From the NCBI GenBank assembly GCA_000585075.1, contig JEMY01000016.1, positions 1 to 60,529 of the forward strand: a stretch of DNA of 60,529 nt. Reading direction: 5' to 3'. Position numbers and translations under genes: made by a program. Shown piece after piece: positions 58,486 through 60,529 of this stretch. Source of the stretch: Candidatus Accumulibacter regalis (GTDB lineage: Bacteria; Pseudomonadota; Gammaproteobacteria; Burkholderiales; Rhodocyclaceae). Under the pieces are notes generated by a model. It did no database searches and was not told the origin of the DNA. It saw only the letters and a list, made by a program, of their open reading frames with translations. Within the stretch, counting starts at the first letter, position 1. Each line of letters starts with the position of its first letter.

Positions 58486-59381
58486 GCCGGTTTTCAATTC
58501 TGCTCGGCCTGCTGGCCGTCGGCCTGGCGCTCGGCGGCTGCGCGGGTACGGCGGAGCCGCAACAGGCAGCGACCAGCAAGCGCGAAACGCTCGATCGCTC
58601 AGCCCGTCTGGCCTTCGATCAGGCTCAGTACAGCCAGGCCGTGACGCTCTACGCAGCGGTCGTGCAGGCAGCCCTGGCGGAAGATTCGCCAGCCAGCATC
58701 ATCGATGCGCGCTTCAATCTGGCGCTCTGCCAGACCTATCTCGGCGATTACGACGCGGCGCTGACGCAGACCGAGTGGGCGGACGCCGAGCGCAGGCGAC
58801 GCGGACTGCCTGTCGACCCGGAACTGCAATTGCTTGCCGGCACGATTCACTACCGGGCAGGCCGTCTCGATAGGGCACAGGCCACGCTATCCGCCGTGCT
58901 GCAGGCGGGCGACACAAGCCCGGCCACCCGCGCCAGGGCGCACTTCATCGCCGGCCTGATCGCCGCCGACCTCGCGGCACTGCCGGCACTTCGCGACCAC
59001 ATCGCGGCCTTGCGGGAGGGTACGGCCGTCGCTTCCCGTGCCGACTACCTGGAACTGCAGGCCAGCCTGCTCCGCCTCGAGAGCGACATCGACGGCGCCC
59101 TGCGCCTGCTCGATCAGGTGGCCGATCTGCGTCGCGTCGAGCGCGACTATCGCGGCATGACCCGCGCCCTGGCCAGCGCCGGTGGCATCGCCGAGCAGGC
59201 CGGCCGCCTGCAGGCCGCGGGCAACTACCTGTATCGCGCCGGTCGCAGCGCAGCACAGCGCAACGACCCGCAGGCCCGGGACTGGCTGCGCCGCGCGATC
59301 AACGCCGGAGCGCGCAGCGGCGACACGGCGCTGGTGCGCGAGGCGGAGGCCGTCCTGCCCCCTGCCGAGGCGCCCCGCTGA
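58482..59381 (+). CDS. TPR-like lipoprotein
   Basis: Lipoprotein of 299 residues with lipobox LGGC (cleavage before C20). The mature part is helical with TPR-like repeats (for example RSARLAFDQAQYSQAVTLYAAVVQ). It probably anchors at the outer membrane and may act as a receiving partner of the MCE protein, as MlaA or PqiC do in other systems, although it resembles neither. ATG overlaps the MCE gene stop. Last gene of the operon. Confidence 0.75.
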   Translation: MSRFSILLGLLAVGLALGGCAGTAEPQQAATSKRETLDRSARLAFDQAQYSQAVTLYAAVVQAALAEDSPASIIDARFNLALCQTYLGDYDAALTQTEWADAERRRRGLPVDPELQLLAGTIHYRAGRLDRAQATLSAVLQAGDTSPATRARAHFIAGLIAADLAALPALRDHIAALREGTAVASRADYLELQASLLRLESDIDGALRLLDQVADLRRVERDYRGMTRALASAGGIAEQAGRLQAAGNYLYRAGRSAAQRNDPQARDWLRRAINAGARSGDTALVREAEAVLPPAEAPR

Positions 59382-59633
59382 TCAGGAGCGGTGAATGGCT
59401 CGCATGGCTTTTGCGTGCACGGGTATTCGACGCACCATCGAGACGACGCACGAGGGGACACGGTGCTCAAGGCAACCGTTGACGGGCACGGCTCGCGACC
59501 AGCCGTAAGCGGCCTTTCGCCTGGGGACGTCTGGCACTCCTTGGGGTCTCACTCCTTCGGGCCAGGTCTTTCCCCGTGCCTTGGGCAAAAGTCAAGACCT
59601 CACCCCGTCGTCGGGACCCCGTCGTCGGGTCGC
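59382..59633. other. Region without recognisable gene
   Basis: No supported gene. A 14-bp tandem duplication, CCCCGTCGTCGGG[A/T], lies at 59603-59616 and 59617-59630, just before the DsbA-like remnant. Confidence 0.4.
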
Positions 59634-59974
59634 TGGGAGGCGCTCGAGCGGGCGCTGGCTGCGCAGCCGCAGTGGGCCGCGCATGACCGGCCCCAGCCGC
59701 TGTTGATCTGGGACGTCATTGGCGACATCGGCCTGGACATGGCGAAGGCGAGAGCGGATGCCGATGGGCGAGAGCGGATGCCGATGGGCCGGCCGTCGAC
59801 CAGGTGCTGCGGCAGGACATCGCCGACATGAGGGCGCTGCGGGTGAATCGCACGCCGGGCTTCTTCGTCAATGGCACGCCCTTGCGTGACTTCGGCGAGG
59901 CGCCATTGAAGGCGCTCGTCGAGCAAGAGCTCAAGAAGGGGTCGTCTCAGAAAACGGAAAATAAAGCACGGTAA
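59634..59974 (+). pseudogene. DsbA-family thioredoxin-fold pseudogene, frameshifted
   Basis: C-terminal half of a DsbA-like oxidoreductase. The first part reads WEALERALAAQPQWAAHD and WDVIGDIGLDMAKARADAD. After a frameshift it continues QDIADMRALRVNRTPGFFVN, then GTPLRDFGEAPLKALVEQEL. TPGFFVNG is the cis-Pro motif of the family. The shift is caused by a 20-bp tandem duplication (59748-59787); removing one copy restores the frame to the stop at 59972. The CxxC-containing N-terminal half is absent. Confidence 0.72.
59748..59787. repeat. 20-bp perfect tandem duplication
   Basis: Two identical copies (59748-59767 and 59768-59787) of GCGAGAGCGGATGCCGATGG. Since 20 is not a multiple of 3, it breaks the DsbA-like frame. 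Confidence 0.9.
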
Positions 59975-60190
59975 GCAATCTGGCAGAGGCCTCTCTATTG
60001 AGGTCGTCATGTGACTGGGGTTGTAAGCCGGAACCGCCGAAAATTCCATCATCCCCACGCTGGCCCTGCCACGAGCGCATCCAGCTCCAGGTCGATCACC
60101 TTGGCGTCGCTTTGGAACGTGTAGTGCTCGTTCCACATCGGTGATTCCGCTCGCCGTATCCTTGATTTCCTTGCCCCGGAGCCCGGCTGC
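59975..60190. other. Region without recognisable gene
   Basis: Between the DsbA-like pseudogene and the toxin stop. A short minus-strand frame (MWNEHYTF, then FQSDAKVIDLELDALVAG) may be a fragment of another gene, but I cannot identify it. Confidence 0.3.
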
Positions 60191-60472
60191 TCACAGGCCA
60201 AGTTCGCTGTGCGAACCGAGACGAACGAGCTGGAGTACGTTGTCGTCCGGTTTTCTGTAGATCAAGACCAAGTCGGGCTTGACGTGACAATCCCGGTGGT
60301 CCTTCCAATCCCCACTGAGCGAATGATCATGGTGCTTGTCGGCCAGAACCTGATCATGGGCCAAGGCCGTGACGATGGCGACGAAGTCACTTTGCAGCGT
60401 TTGCCGGTGCGGTCCCTTGGTTTCGCGCTTGTAGTCACGCTTGAACTGGCCAGTGTGCTCAATCTTCCGCAT
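60191..60472 (-). CDS. YafQ/RelE-family mRNA interferase toxin
   Basis: Type II toxin of 93 residues. The start FKRDYKRETKG and the later DWKDHRDCHVKPDLVLIYR with a C-terminal LVRLGSHSELG match the YafQ group, including the catalytic histidines and the final SHSEL/F motif. ATG 60472 lies inside the end of the antitoxin gene (14-base overlap), typical of translation coupling in toxin-antitoxin operons. Confidence 0.88.
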   Translation of the reverse strand: MRKIEHTGQFKRDYKRETKGPHRQTLQSDFVAIVTALAHDQVLADKHHDHSLSGDWKDHRDCHVKPDLVLIYRKPDDNVLQLVRLGSHSELGL

Positions 60473-60529
60473 TCAGGTCCGCCATCAGGTCCTCGACGGT
60501 GGCGAACGACTTCAGGCCACCATTGCGCG
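60459..60529 (-). CDS. RelB/DinJ-type antitoxin, partial at window edge
   Basis: Only the C-terminal 22 residues and stop are in the window (RNGGLKSFATVEDLMADLNAED). The FxTVEDLMADL end is usual for RelB/DinJ antitoxins paired with YafQ. The N-terminal DNA-binding part lies beyond 60529. Confidence 0.75.
   Translation of the reverse strand, partial: RNGGLKSFATVEDLMADLNAED

Noticed and set aside
59391..59633. Frame upstream of the DsbA-like remnant as its missing N-terminal half
   Set aside because: The translation has no CxxC or thioredoxin-fold pattern and is rich in Pro, Ser and Gly; it looks non-coding.

Overview
The window looks like a chromosomal segment of a GC-rich betaproteobacterium, most likely of the Rhodocyclales and possibly an Accumulibacter-like polyphosphate accumulator. 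This assignment is inference from gene order (ftsYEX beside an M16 peptidase pair; a his operon running into hinT-tatABC), the short HisG, and a two-domain PPK2-type polyphosphate:AMP phosphotransferase. I could not run a database search.

Left part (1-33.8 kb) is core genome. The left edge holds the promoters and boxA leader of an rRNA operon that reads leftwards out of the window. Then come tyrS, an M23 peptidase, the block ferredoxin-coaD-rsmD-two M16 peptidases (minus) facing ftsY-ftsE-ftsX (plus), dgkA, rpiA, yggX, argA, the polyphosphate:AMP phosphotransferase, rsmE, a redoxin, an inositol-phosphatase-family gene, a PLP enzyme of the cysteine synthase family, apbC, dcd, a 745-residue basic amino acid decarboxylase and a CBS/CorC membrane protein. 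The histidine operon follows: hisG-hisD, then an inverted hisC, then hisB-H-A-F-I-E, hinT and tatA-B-C.

Middle part (33.8-39.8 kb): a lower-GC patch carries two small genes whose products have HEPN-type R-x4-H motifs. They lie behind an attI1-like sequence and are separated by an attC-like element. This looks like an integron cassette remnant without an integrase. Core genes resume with a DegS/DegQ-type protease, a Nif3 protein, a fumarylacetoacetase-family protein, a small membrane transporter-like protein and ubiX.

Metal-handling part (39.9-53.4 kb): a CzcCBA/CusCBA-type RND efflux operon with an extra His-rich accessory protein; a nitrilase-family enzyme and a GH13 enzyme; then a copper-type P-type ATPase divergent from a small operon encoding a Met-rich periplasmic protein, a 49-residue CC-containing peptide and a cytochrome c. 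Two decayed C-terminal tails of another RND pump flank the ATPase/cytochrome block. The same 16-bp inverted repeat occurs upstream of both metal operons, which suggests one regulator.

Right part (53.4-60.5 kb): a tightly overlapped five-gene operon encodes a dCache-GAF receptor with a degenerate class III cyclase domain, an MlaE permease, an ABC ATPase-like protein with every catalytic motif altered, an MCE (MlaD) protein and a TPR-like lipoprotein. This is the best candidate for an undescribed system. After it come a DsbA-family pseudogene broken by a 20-bp tandem duplication and a YafQ-type toxin-antitoxin pair cut by the window edge.
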